Positions 21,101-32,700 of a stretch of DNA of 64,000 nt are shown one piece after another; the first letter of the stretch is position 1, and each line of letters starts with the position of its first letter. The position numbers and the translations under genes were made by a program. Below the pieces are notes generated by a model. That model ran no database searches and was not told where the DNA came from. It saw only the letters and a program-made list of their open reading frames with translations. Source of the DNA: Molanna angustata (Eukaryota > Arthropoda > Insecta > Trichoptera > Molannidae); the NCBI GenBank assembly GCA_963576475.1, contig OY754965.1:1185501-1249500 (forward strand), written 5' to 3'.

Positions 21101-21621
21101 AAACTTAACTCATTGAGATAGTTTGGCCACTCGGCAAGAATGACTGAAGCTCGTCTAACAAAAAAAATATACAAAGCTGACATGAACAGAATAAGAGGTT
21201 GGGGGCGCCTAAGAAAAGAAGTATGAACAACAGACATTCGGAGTGCAGAAAACTAAAATTTATATTTACATTACAAGAAAAGGATGCCACGATCATGTGA
21301 ACAATAAATATTCTGTAAGAAGCATGAACAACAGATGAACATAACGTATGAGATGAGGCGAAGAATATGTGTCAATGAAAAATGTAGCATTCGGTTCTCT
21401 CTGCCTGCTCTGTGAGGGACATGGCATGATGGTATATATGTATATTGGATTTCATTGTTATATTTTCAGGGACATCAACTCGAGATTCTCTACTTTCTTG
21501 GATTCGTCTCTTGGAAAGGAATGGAAATCCAGAACTTGGAGAACTTCCCGTGGTATTCACATTGAAAGCTCCTCCTTCAGAGTTGGTTGTGGAAGTCAAA
21601 GATCCCGTCACTGCAGAATAA
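15147..21621 (+). CDS. Ecsit: ECSIT, mitochondrial complex I assembly and Toll-pathway signalling intermediate
   Basis: Five exons: 15147-15531, 16858-17084, 18943-19297, 20124-20234 and 21470-21621 (TAA at 21619-21621). All introns are GT-AG and phases join cleanly to 409 aa, close to the roughly 430 aa of the human protein. Residues 1-25 (MSLKFVLNLLRPQYSRSLLF) look like a mitochondrial presequence. The pentatricopeptide-like ECSIT domain follows, with RRRNHVEFIYAALKHMKEFG, YKAVLEVLPKGRF and MHYPKQQQCAIDLLDQMEDNG across exon 1. Exon 2 has MPDFEMEDILMNTFGRRAYP. Exon 3 starts with a charged, low-complexity stretch, then GAYQVHLRDQIVSYFVLTG. ECSIT works in complex I assembly and as a TRAF6/Toll adaptor; these roles are known for the family, not shown here. 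Introns hold MITEs and LINE fragments. The first ATG is used; no upstream in-frame start was seen. Confidence 0.93.
15724..15905. mobile_element. palindromic MITE, copy 1 (ECSIT intron 1)
   Basis: Almost all of this 182 bp element is an inverted repeat. GGCAAGTCTGGTTC at the left pairs with GGACTAGACTTGCC at the right, and GATTACCCATATCATG pairs with CATGATATGGGTAATC. It is the same family as 16509-16698 in the same intron. Non-coding fold-back type. Confidence 0.85.
15906..16508. other. ECSIT intron 1 sequence between two MITEs
   Basis: AT-rich intronic DNA. A minus-strand open frame (15970-16383) has no domain I recognise. I see nothing else in it. Confidence 0.4.
16509..16698. mobile_element. 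palindromic MITE, copy 2 (ECSIT intron 1)
   Basis: 190 bp, with termini AGGGTTGTAAGTCTGGTCC and GAACCAGACTTGCCACCCT and inner arms containing TGATTACCCATATCATGG. It shares both arms with copy 1 at 15724-15905. No convincing target duplication is visible. Confidence 0.85.
17216..17500 (-). mobile_element. LINE ORF2 C-terminal fragment (ECSIT intron 2)
   Basis: Read on the minus strand: LRWAGHIIRMDDDNP, then RRPGRPRTRWMDSVDAD and WRTKATDRREWRRQL, a standard C-terminal end of LINE ORF2 (RWAGH-...-GRPRxRW). The frame ends in GLSSL with a stop at 17216-17218, and the element's 3' end lies in the AT-rich DNA to the left. It is 5'-truncated and antisense to ECSIT. Confidence 0.8.
17787..17963. mobile_element. 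177 bp MITE with 21 bp terminal inverted repeats
   Basis: It starts TGTGGCAGACCACATCTCGAA and ends with the exact complement. The interior contains GCGCGCGCCTAGCGA and CGCTAGGCCGAGTTCATCGC. The first 160 bp match 28940-29100, where the matching right terminus is absent and another sequence follows. It lies in ECSIT intron 2. Because LTRs also start TG and end CA, it might instead be a trimmed LTR. Confidence 0.75.
18165..18440 (+). mobile_element. family C LINE 3' end (ECSIT intron 2)
   Basis: Contains AGAAAAGGATGCCACAACC, GATGCATAAATGTTGACG and GGTTCTCTCTGCCATCCACG and ends GGCGTGATGGTATGTATGTATG. The same block, more or less complete, occurs at 19795-19885, 21110-21440, 45117-45235 and 54645-54885. 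The coding part, where preserved, reads RGRPRKGWHEHVNDILKE. Confidence 0.75.
19795..19885 (+). mobile_element. family C LINE 3' end, short (ECSIT intron 3)
   Basis: Only the last 90 bp or so of the family: TTTGGTTCTCTCTACCTACC, then GGCGCGATGGTATGTATGTATG. Severe 5' truncation is typical of target-primed reverse transcription. Confidence 0.65.
20251..20757 (+). other. unrecognised open frames in ECSIT intron 4
   Basis: Two adjacent frames, 20275-20532 (85 codons) and 20538-20756 (72 codons), lie in different phases just after ECSIT exon 4. The first reads like a real globular protein (HYFNILLKSMEKHLHHQITL, NYAKAKSVLCSLYYFTEPDG), with helical, TPR-like spacing. The second continues in that style up to YRNIGRLFK. 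They could be remnants of a processed gene copy or an unknown element with a frameshift near 20532. I do not recognise the family. Confidence 0.3.
21110..21440 (+). mobile_element. family C LINE 3' end (ECSIT intron 4)
   Basis: Starts within ORF2 coding sequence (ARMTEARLTKKIYKAD, then RIRGWGRLRKE), followed by the usual block with AAGAAAAGGATGCCACGATC and the end GGCATGATGGTATATATG. The tail finishes about 30 bp before the splice acceptor of ECSIT exon 5 (exon starts 21470). Confidence 0.75.
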
Positions 21622-23758
21622 ATCAACACTCATGAAATTTCAACACAATTTGTCAGAAAATTCAAATCTATGTGCATCTTAAAGGCTTGTAATTTTTTGT
21701 TTCAGGCCTCCATTTTGCATTATAAGAATGGTGTATATGTAAAAAACATGGGCAATATTAGTCAAAGACTTATTTGGCCATATGAAAACAGATATATTTG
21801 ATTCTTTTAAATATTAGACATCTAAACATGCTAAAGTGTGTTTTATTTAAAAGTGCATTTCGTGGTTATGTTGGTATGATTACATATGGTTTTACATTAA
21901 AAACAAGATATTCCCCACAATTGGGGATTTTTTATCTTATTTTGTTAAAGTTATTATGGATATATCAGCATAAATCGTTAAATAAGTGTGTTTTGCTTGA
22001 AGTAATTAAAAACAGACATGTTTCATTCTATCGAATAAATTTCAGGTTGTATTCTTTTACAATTTCTTATTATTTCAGGTTGTATTCTTTTACAATTTCT
22101 TATTATTTAATTTTAAATACGAGATTAGAGGGAAATTAATGAGGCGATGTGGCATCATTACTCAGACTGAAATTTGTACCAACATTACCCATAAATTTTT
22201 ATTATAATATACCTAGATGTAGTGCAAAAAGTGAGTCATGGAATATCGCGCGTTTGACGTTTTGGTTGACAACATATTTCAGTTTTCCTTACATTTCAAC
22301 ACATCCTAGATTAATGTTCTCTAAATTATTAATAATTGAAATGTTTTTTAGACAAATAAATCCGAAAACAATTCACATTAGTCGTTATTTTCTATAGAAA
22401 AACGATGTGGTCTGGAACCAAAACGTCAAAAATCCCCCCCTGAAAAATGACTCACATTCGATTCATACAAAATTTGCTAACTACGACAATCTAGAGTATA
22501 TTATATGAAAACCTATGACATTACCATGATGTGCACTTTTAAATGAAACACAATTTACACACTTACAAAAATTAATCTTCTTTGGTTACCTTCTCCAGAG
22601 ATTACATTGGTGACTTTTGTCGCCACTTATTGAAGTCATACATCACAATGTATTAAAATAATTTAGAACCAATTGTGTAATATTATACATTATATCATAA
22701 GGAATGTTTTGTAAATAAATAAGGAAATTTGTTACTGTTGGTGTTTTATTATATATATTTCAGTAAAAAGTATGTAACAAATAATCTATATAAATATATT
22801 ATATCTATGATTAACTATATCTCATTAGAAACTGAGTACAAATATATTATTAATATGAGAAATTCAGGCACTTACTGGATTTATATGTTTTTTCTTTACA
22901 ATATGTACATCTTACATAATAATTATAACATTAATTTAAGTAAAGCACGGTGATAACTTTATAAAAAAATTGAACTTTGCAACATTGTATTTACATAATC
23001 TTTCAGAAAAATCTGCATAATATTGTCATCAATACACTGATGTTTCAGAAACATGCATTGTTTCCATCGATACACCACATTTCAGAAATATTTGCACAAT
23101 CATTTTCATCAACACATACATGCTTCAAAAACATTTGCATTATTATTTCCATTAACATCTACATGTTTAAGTAACATGGGTACTATTGTTTCCTTTAACA
23201 TCTACATGTATCAGAAATTATGAATAATTTGCAGAAATTATAAATATATAATGGAAATAATTTGCACTATATTTCCATTTCAATGTGTTTCGTAAAGAAC
23301 AATAATTAATAATAAACACTTCCTTGCACCCTGCGCAAGGTTCGAATTTCCAAAGAAATATTACACAAGTTAAAAGTGATGTGGGGAAATTATTTTCTCA
23401 AAACCAATTATGAGATATCACTACTAGTTTTGGAAGAGCCCTCAACCCAATTGGCTGGCAAGTTATTTAACTCGCCTGTTATTGGGAGGATTGATTGCTA
23501 TTCTGAATCTAATAGTGTCAAATATAATTTGTTATAAATTATATATAACTTATTATTATGGTGCAAATACTTATACTTATAAATAATCATCGACTACTAC
23601 TATGTTTCTGTTAAATCTATCAATCTTTATTATAAGTATTGTTCTTATAATTAACTTAGTACAATATAATATTTATACATAAATAGTTTTGGAATAAGAC
23701 TTTAAATTAACATGGCTGAATAAAAAAAAGAAGATGATGTAATCTGTTTATGCAACAG
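21622..23758. other. convergent intergenic space between ECSIT and MYSM1
   Basis: 3' flanks of both genes. It contains a 33 bp direct duplication (TTCAGGTTGTATTCTTTTAC..., 22042-22107), a degenerate tandem array at 22975-23230 and AT-rich DNA. A TTTATT on the plus strand near 23629 supplies an AATAAA for MYSM1, 125 bp past its stop. An AATAAA overlaps the ECSIT stop at about 21616. No gene is supported. Confidence 0.5.
22975..23230. repeat. degenerate tandem array, unit about 55-60 bp
   Basis: Four or five diverged repeats each holding TTTCAGAAA, a TGCAT or TGCAC, ATTTCCAT or ATTTTCATC, and AACATCTACATG. The unit length varies. No coding signal. Confidence 0.55.
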
Positions 23759-26700
23759 CTATCTCACGACACTTCTGATTTCCTGAATAATTTCATTGCA
23801 CCAAGAAATGTTCATATTGTCTTCACACAACTTTAGATGGTAGATTATACTTGATATACACTGAAACATAAATATAAACTTATTAATTTATGTACTGGTA
23901 CATAGAATAATATAGATAGGATACATAGACCCAAATGTACAGTTCTAGGTACCTAAATACTAACTCCGAACCACACTGGAGTATTTAGTATTCTTAAGTT
24001 AGCAATTGCGTTGTAGAGACATCACTAAATAAATACTACGCCAAACTTAAGGTGTAGAATTTCACATTATTGTGTATGATGAAAAGAGATAGATAGCTTT
24101 CTATGGGCTTAGACTGATGTTTAAAATGTTTTTTGTCATAACAACACAAACGTATGTAACCTAGCTCACACTGACAGCTCTATGTTTTAAGGTTTTTTTG
24201 AAATTCCAACGATTTTTCGGCATCTCGTATAGATCTCTGAATACTCTGTATGAGATTAGATTTGACAAAATTGCCAAATACATATTCGATGCAGTCTCTA
24301 AAATCATCATCCATCGAAAATATCTTGTATTTTAGTATTAAACCACTCGTAAGGTTCCTCGTGATCAACCTTACTTTTTGACAAATCGCAAATGTTAGTT
24401 TACACCAACGCGCATGCGCTATGTATTTAGATGCAATGCAATTCTCATACAAAAACTTCGTAGCATCCTCCAGTTAGGAAGCCACGTGAAGCAATGAAAA
24501 CATGGTTAGTATTTAGGTAAGACTCTGCATTCGGGTCATAATCCTGTCACAGTGGTATAAGGAGAGCTGACCGTACCTTAAGTGGAATAATGTAAAGAAG
24601 TACAAATATTTGAATTAGTTTCTCCTATTTTTTTCTTCTTTACATAATTATTTATTCTAGAAAATATAGCATATTATATATGTGGTTCAAAACGACACAA
24701 ACTAGACTATTTTTACGTCCTTCTAAAAAAATATGAATTGATCGGTAAAAAAAATAGCTGAATTTTGTTTGAGAAACCTCGTAGAGGTTCATTAATTTAA
24801 ATATAAAGACAAATTAAAATAAATTGGAAGTTTTTTGTTTTTTTTATATTATTTAAAAAATAATCTTAAGAGGTAATCCTTCAGTTGGGCTTTTTATAAT
24901 TTTGAGAAATGGTGTAATTTAGATAAAATAAGCACACGAATGTAATGACTGTATGTACATATGTACATATTGACTTTATACTTACTTTTTCCAAATATGT
25001 CATGTTGGCGTTGGGACATAAATCATGTGCCATATCAATCAAATAATTTTCCCCTTTTAGCCTATTCTTCTTCATAATTTTCCGGATGTTATTGATGAGC
25101 AAATCCAAAGACTCTTTACTTTGCAAATCACATTCCAAGTGTGTCTTGAATCTGAAAGCTAAATTCTGTACTCCGGAAACATCGGACTTTACATACAGGC
25201 ACCTAAAATTGAATATAACACAAATTTGTTAGTTATATATTACTTATACAGAATATATTTAATTTTTTTTTTCTTTATCAAATATGAAATTGCTAAATTT
25301 GTGGTATATTTGAATAAAATTTATCAGTTGTGAATTAGCCCAATGAAAGAGATTTCAGTTCCTAAATTGTTAGGTAGATGCAGAAGTATAACTCGTATTT
25401 GTAGCCGCCTAGTATTCACAACATTGAGAGCTAATATAAACTTAAACGCCCCAATTTGAAATAAAATTTCTGAAATATGTTAAACAGTGTGTTGAAAAAT
25501 ATACCATAAGTATTTTCAGCATTTCTATAATGAATGCTCATCACACAATTTTAAAATTCAGCATAAATTCCCCTAAAAAGATTATTACAGAGATGGTCTG
25601 AGCGCAAAGCACATGCCCCATTGCCAAACAAACATGGTCACAGTAAGATCTCAGAAGAACCAAAGAGATCACGTTCAGAAGAGACTCACTCGCCAGAGTC
25701 ATATCGGTATTAACGGGACACTGGCTCATAGGGAAAGTATGCCAGAAGGCTAGAGCTGGAAGCATACGATTACTGCAGAGCATGCCAAGACAAAGAGGAA
25801 GAAGAAACTGTGGTTCACTTCTTCTGTCACTGTCCTGCTCTCTCTAGAAATAGGAAAAGCTCCTTGAGAAGTTTCTTCTATGATGACCTAATTCAGTGGT
25901 CCCCAACCTATGGGCCGCGATACGAGCAATGTGACACCCCTCCCCCAAATGTAACCCCCACTACCCACAGTGGGCCGCGGTGAAATTATTAAACGCTGAC
26001 CGGTCCGCGGCGACAAAAAGGTTGGAGACCACTGATCTAATGGACGTAGTGTCAGTCGATATCGGAGACGTTATCACATTTATTAGCCATTCAGGCTAGT
26101 TCAGGGTGGATAATTAAGGGGGAGGACAGCCCCATTTTGGTATCACAAAAGGCCAATTGGCTTAAATGTGTTCTCGTTGAGAACTGCCACCCACCAAAAA
26201 AAAGTTTATTAAAAATATCCTTTTTTACAGCAGTTTTTAATTTCTCCATGACTATATGTCATAGAGAAATAAATCTTTTATGCACTTAAAGAGTACATAA
26301 AATCAAAGTGAATGATAGAAAGTTTTTTCATTTCAAGTCAGATTTGTTTTAAAAAAGGCAAAAAATCAAGAAATTCTGGGTTTGTGATAATTTAAATCAC
26401 GTATAAACACCTTTTAACACAAGCAATAGTTACCTTCTTGAAACGGAGCAGTATGACTCTCTAGCCTATAGGAATACTGCAGAAGTATAACTCCTATTCA
26501 TTACAAAATAGGTGCTAGATTATCACTACAACTACACAACCAAATGAGGGGAGCGGCAGGCTCCCCTACCCCTTAGTACTCTGTGAGCAATTCTTTCATA
26601 ACAGTAATTCGATAATTGAGAATAGAGAAAAGTGTAATTAACAAACCTGTACAAGGAAGAAGTCCTGCCGGTCTGCCAATGCGGCGACAGAATGATGGCA

Positions 26701-29700
26701 ACACAGGGTCCCGGCGCCAGAGCTGTCTGCAGCTGCTCCTGGGAGTGCAGGTCCTGGGCAGAGGGCCAGGGAGGGAAATGGGGATGGGAGTGGTGCCACC
26801 CGACAGTTGAACAGCCCAGGGAGCACAGCTCTTCGCTCGCCTCGCTCTGGGACACTGAGAACAATACAACAACAATGTCAATTATACTAGTAAAAATCAT
26901 GTTTTACAAAAAAATTATCTTTTTTAAAGAACAATCCATTTCACTTGGTAAGTGTCCGTGCCCCCAAGCCAAATTGTATAAAATAACATTACCGTTATGC
27001 ACTAATCCAACTGTCGATTTGTTCAAGAGAGGACAATGTTTCAAGCCAGGATAAGCGAGAATTATATGCAGGGTCTACTTTTTTCACGGCTTTTCCAACT
27101 TTCAAGTCAAAAAACACCAACATAGAGGCTTCACAGCATATATGTTCCATATACGGATTTACTCAGAATTCGGAGTAGAACATTCCGTGTGTCCCCTCCC
27201 CCTTATAACTTTTGATCCGCTCAATTTACAGAGCCCAAAATTTCAGAATATATAAATAGTTATAGGCCTACAAAACTTTTATACTCAGAATTTTGAATTT
27301 TTGTTTCAGTCAGGAGTTATCAACTTTTGAATTTTCACTTTATTTATCCATATATCTCAGAAATCATAAAAGCTAGAACGCTGAAAACTGGTATAAGCAT
27401 AGACAAATACAAAATCTCAAATAAGTTTTTTCAAAAAAATTCCAGGGTTTCTCAAACATTTTTTATTAAGAAAAATATTTTTTTATGATAAATTTATGAT
27501 TTTAAATGCCTATATTTCCAAATTTTTTAAAAATATCAAAAAAAGCCGAAATACCCCAACTAGATTATTTAGTTTTCTATAAAAAATATTAACATTGAAT
27601 TAGCACATCTCAATTTTTTTTAACAATTTTTATAAAAATTGAATTTAGTGACGACATCGCTTCATACAATTTGTATGGCAGTCGCCTATACACAATATGT
27701 AAGAAGACTTAATAGTTTGATACTTAATCTCCAAATATACATACATATCACCATGCTGTTTTCATATTCTGGGTAGGAAAAAAGGGCTGACCTCCATACT
27801 ATCCTATCTTGACATACATACCTACATGTTTTGTATAGAAAACTAAATATCTTAAAATATTCAATAATTTTGATGTATGGGTTTATAGTTTGGTACTTAT
27901 TCTTCAACTATACATACTATCGCTATCGACAGTTGGATCTCATGTGTTACATGCAACTAGTTTCAAAGTTTTTGAACAGAGTAGAAATCCATTTTAAAAT
28001 TAACAAATAAAAGAAACTCTCTTAGACCTTGATAATGCCAAGACACCATGACAACAATGTTTGGTCGTAGTAAATCGAATCTGTGGAAAAATATTTTATT
28101 GTTCAATTACTATTATTTTTGTAGGCCTTCCCTCCGGATGGTTTGTGAGGATTATTTTCCGCGTCTGGTCATCGTCCATACATTTCTTAAATTAAGCAAA
28201 AATATTTGTGGTATATGCGAATAAAATCAATCTTTTGATGCAAGATTCAAATCTTGCGTCGACTCAGATGGGTTGGTGGCAGAGCGGTTAGCGTGCTGGG
28301 CTAGTAATCCAGTGGTCGCGAGTTCGAATCCTGCCTCGACCGATTTCGTTCACCTATAGCACAAGCATTTATATGCTTATTTTAGGGAACGTAGGAAGAT
28401 GTATATGTACTTGTTTAACAAGGATTATCATTTTTATTTTAATAAAAAAAAAAAAAAATCTTCTAAATTACTAGTCCAGCGCGATAGCCACTCAGCCACC
28501 AACCCATCTTTTTTCTATAATATTTTTATAATTTACATACCTAAAAAACAATTAGATACTTTTTTAATCCATCAAAAGTATTCAATTGTTTACCTACCAC
28601 TACACTAAAAAATAAATAAATAAGATGGTTACCAAAATCTCAAAAGTAGGTATAAAAAATGAAATTGATATAATGTTCAGATGCGAGTAAAAATATTTGT
28701 GTGTGAATATTTACCTGGACACATATCACAATGTGTTCCACTATTATCGACACTATCACAAGGCACATAGTTCTGTATGACGACTGTCTGATGGAGGGAG
28801 TCATAATGTCCTCCCAGAAGACCCATCACTTCAGCGTGGGACGTGTGAGCGTGAAAGTCCATCAAGATCAACGCTGACAAAGCAACGCTCACTCTATACG
28901 GAGGCTGAAATCATCAAAATACAAACATTTATATTATAGTGTGGCAGACCACATCTCGAAATTTCTTTAGAGCGCGCGCCTAGCGACGGCAAGTACATTT
29001 GTTTATCGCTAGGCCGAGTTCATCGCCCGCAACGTCAAACTGGTGACAATACTCCTCAACTGGGTATGACACTTCAAATAAATAAGTCTAGAATGTTCGA
29101 GGACATTGAACTTGCTACCCCCAGCGCAGCACTATTTAAGGGAGTCTACACCTCTACACGTCGTCACTTCATTTCCGTATTTCCGTCACTTTACGCCGCC
29201 GCTCTCGACCACGCCGTCTCGCCGACACTTCATCTCTCGACCACCGGTCATCTCTCGACACCGCGAGCACGATGGTTCTTCACCCTACGAATAATCGGAC
29301 ACTTCGACACACTCAATCGTTATACCCACTCATCGTGAGAAAGTTCCTTTGTAAGTTATTTCATCAATTGTAAATTTACCTTTAAGCAAACTATTAATTG
29401 TGATCAATATACTCATTGTAACTTTTGACCATTCTTTCTTCTTCTCTCTCAACCACTGTCCTTGTGTTCTTATTTCAAATCTTATCCACTTGGGATATAG
29501 TAAACTCTCTTTACTGGTAACCCCTCTGGTTACCACTTATATTTAATAGTAACCCCTCTGGTTACCACTTATATTTAATAGTAACCCCTCTGGTTACTAA
29601 CTACTGTTTATTGGTAACCCCTCCGGTTACCAATCAGCTTTAATAGTTAAAATTGATCATTCGTTATCCGATTTCCATGATTCTTTTTTCATTAGAAAGG

Positions 29701-32700
29701 GGGTATCTCATGATTGGTCCCATTTTAATTTGGACAAGATCTGATGATGAGATTCATGATTTGCAAAGGCAAGTCCTAGTCGTACAGAGATTGAGGATGA
29801 ATTCTTTACCACGTCGATTGATTTTTTAAATGAAAGATCATAGTTCTAAAGTTAAGTTGTTCTTTTTAGTTTAAAGTTTTTTAATGCTACAAATGTAAAT
29901 TATGCACGTTGATTTCTCCGATATATTGTCGGCCATCGTGACTCAGTTGGTTAGGTATCTGACTGCTGATCCAAGGGTCCCATCTTTGATTCCCGGTTGA
30001 GACACAGTTTTTAATTGTGTTTTCAGTCTGGATCTGTGATACGATAAATATCGTAAGTCTCCAGAATGTGGCAACTTGTTTTGACATGTATTTGACATAG
30101 CAGCTGTTAGTTGCCCGAGAAGTTACATAAAATAAATACAAAAATTACTCACGGGATGATCTTCGGAGAAACTCTTGCAATAAATTAGGTTGGTTTGTTT
30201 TTTCTTGGACGTCTTGTTTCGCCTCGGCTCCGAGATTGCTTCGCACGTTTCACCAAACTCCCCGTGCGTTATTGTATAACCTCCGTCACCATTCTGACAT
30301 AAAATACATACATTTATTTATACACTGTTTCATTTAGTATTTCAATCAAAACGGGTATGGTCAATATATTATGTATATCAATTTATCTGAGGTACTGATA
30401 AAAGATGCCACATAACACCTCTCCTGAATGAGTTGAACCGGTTGAGGAGTCCAGAGCAAGGACTATAAAGTGTGCTTGATGGTATTCAAAGCTTTACATG
30501 ATTTGACTCCGCACTATATTGAAAAGCTGTATCAAAAGAATGAATGAGAAGTCTAACATTGAAATTGTCTGAATCATAAAATACAAATTCTTTAATGTAA
30601 TTACTACAATCGGTAAACTTTTTTACATAAATACGTCTACGTAGGGGACACTAGCTATTAGGATTTAGGGTCCATTATACTCTATGTAGCGTTGGAGAGG
30701 GTTTGCAATCTGCTTAGGATAATATCAATTCGGATCTTAAAAAGACCCAGGTTGTAAGAAGATGGTAACATAGAACTGAAAAGATCGTTGCACAGTCGGG
30801 CTGCTGTGTTAATCAAAGAGTTTGAGAGGCGACTGGTTATTGTACGTTGAAGGTTTACCGTGATGGGAGCATCTCCCATGGTAGTATCTATAGTAAACTG
30901 ATTTATTTAAGTTTAAACTGAATAAATATAAATAGATTCCTGTCTTTTATTTCATGATAATAATATAACTCACCACCACAATCTTCTTTTTCCTCTGTCT
31001 TGCAACGTCCATCTTGTATACTTCATCAGTTTGTTGTTTGACTTTAGGCAGTGCTGGTGTAGTGAAGGTAGTTCTGTTTAATAGTTCACTCAGGGGTCTG
31101 ATGTAATTTGTCTGCTCTGAGAACCCAATACATATTTTAGTTAAATATTAATAAACGTTGAATTGAATAGACATATTAGGAACTTCACCGCAATATCTTA
31201 AAAACATTCAGTATTTATATCATTCATACCATCACGGCATATCCCACAATGTGGGGTAACCAGGGACAGGTGTGCGGGTGGCCATTACCTTTTGAATAGT
31301 AGCACCGCACACCAGTCTCATTTCAACTGAAGGGCACAACATTTATTTATTTGTAACTATCTGTACGTTTAATTTGAACACTGGCAGGCTTATTGACAAA
31401 CATTGGCAATAGTTCGGAAGGTTATTTGGACTGCTACGATATTATGTAGCTCTGTACCACGATGTCCAGTTGCGGGTTGGTACAGGGGTTCTTCTAGGAT
31501 CTCCTTCCTTATATGCAACAGGGATTTAAGCCTGCGCAGACGTTACGGTTATACCTTACGGAATAAGAAACGAGGAAATAAGACGCCGGTCACAGACATT
31601 GCAGATAGAGTGGGAAGGCTAAAATGGCAATGGGCAGGTCATGTGGCAAGACAGAGAGATAATAAATAGATGGACCCCCACAACTCTGAATTGGAGACCC
31701 TATCATAAAAGAAGAAGTGTAGGGAGACCACAGAGGAGATGGACTGACGATATTGTCCAACTGGTGGGACATGGGTGGAAGCAGATTGCCTAGGATAGAG
31801 AGAAATGGAAAACCCAGGAAGAGGTCTATATCCAGCAGTGGAGTGAAAGGGGCTGAAAAGAAGAAGAAGAAGAACCAGAGTTAATGCTAAATATACAATA
31901 CAGTGGATGGATGGAACCAACCAGAATGGATGGTGACTCTCATTGCTGAACTATGTGAGATGGTATTTTGCCTGTTGTATTTTCGGACTCTTATGGAACA
32001 CCAGAAAACTTTATATCATCATGCTAATATAAACATTCTCAAGAATGTATATCTTCTAATGTGTTTAGATCACACTTAAGTTAATTTTTATATTAGATTT
32101 ACTATGCAATCTTGCAATCCTTTAAAAGAGAGCCATCAATCTAATTACACGAGCCTGACTATCTAAATAAAATATATTATATTGCTCATATCTGCTCAAT
32201 TTAATAATCATGCATTAAATTTATTACCACAGTTGAAGTTGATAGCGCCCAATTGTTCCATGACCATGTGCACACGACCGATGCAGTTGACATCCCCACA
32301 ATTGCGTAAACCGTGTCTGGCAGATGTCTTGGTGAGGTAGTGAGGTCTGCAGGCTCGCCAGCTTCCCACCAGGTGAGAGCGGATCAACAAATAACGCTCG
32401 GGAGTTTTAGCTGGACGTCCTATATAACAGTACAAAACTAATTATGCAAACTTTTCATTTTATTTGTGGACACTGACTTGTATCATTCACCATCTTGTGA
32501 CAAAATTAATGTTTTATGAAGTATATATATATATATATTTTTTTTAAATAAATGAATATGTCCTTGTTAAACATGTACATATACATCTACGTTCCCTAAA
32601 ATAAGCATAAATGCTTGTGCTATAGGTGAACGATATCTGAAATCTGAACGAAATATGAAATGTAAATTTATGTTTCATGAAGTTTATATATAATGTAAAT

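Noticed and set aside
24180..24452. 90-codon minus-strand frame as an extra MYSM1 exon.
   Set aside because: MYSM1 reads cleanly from exon 11 to exon 12 without it, and no acceptor/donor pair keeps the phase. An alternative terminal exon is not excluded.
25541..25783. Minus-strand 80-codon frame in MYSM1 intron 10.
   Set aside because: It is the antisense of a LINE coding fragment whose zinc-like motif is on the plus strand.
28264..28336. A tRNA gene at the SINE-A head.
   Set aside because: Although A and B boxes are good, the sequence continues into a body and A tail shared with three other loci, so it is a SINE.
30682..30879. Minus-strand 65-codon frame as a host gene.
   Set aside because: Its INTAARLCN and LGLFKIRI motifs are the C-terminus of a LINE protein.
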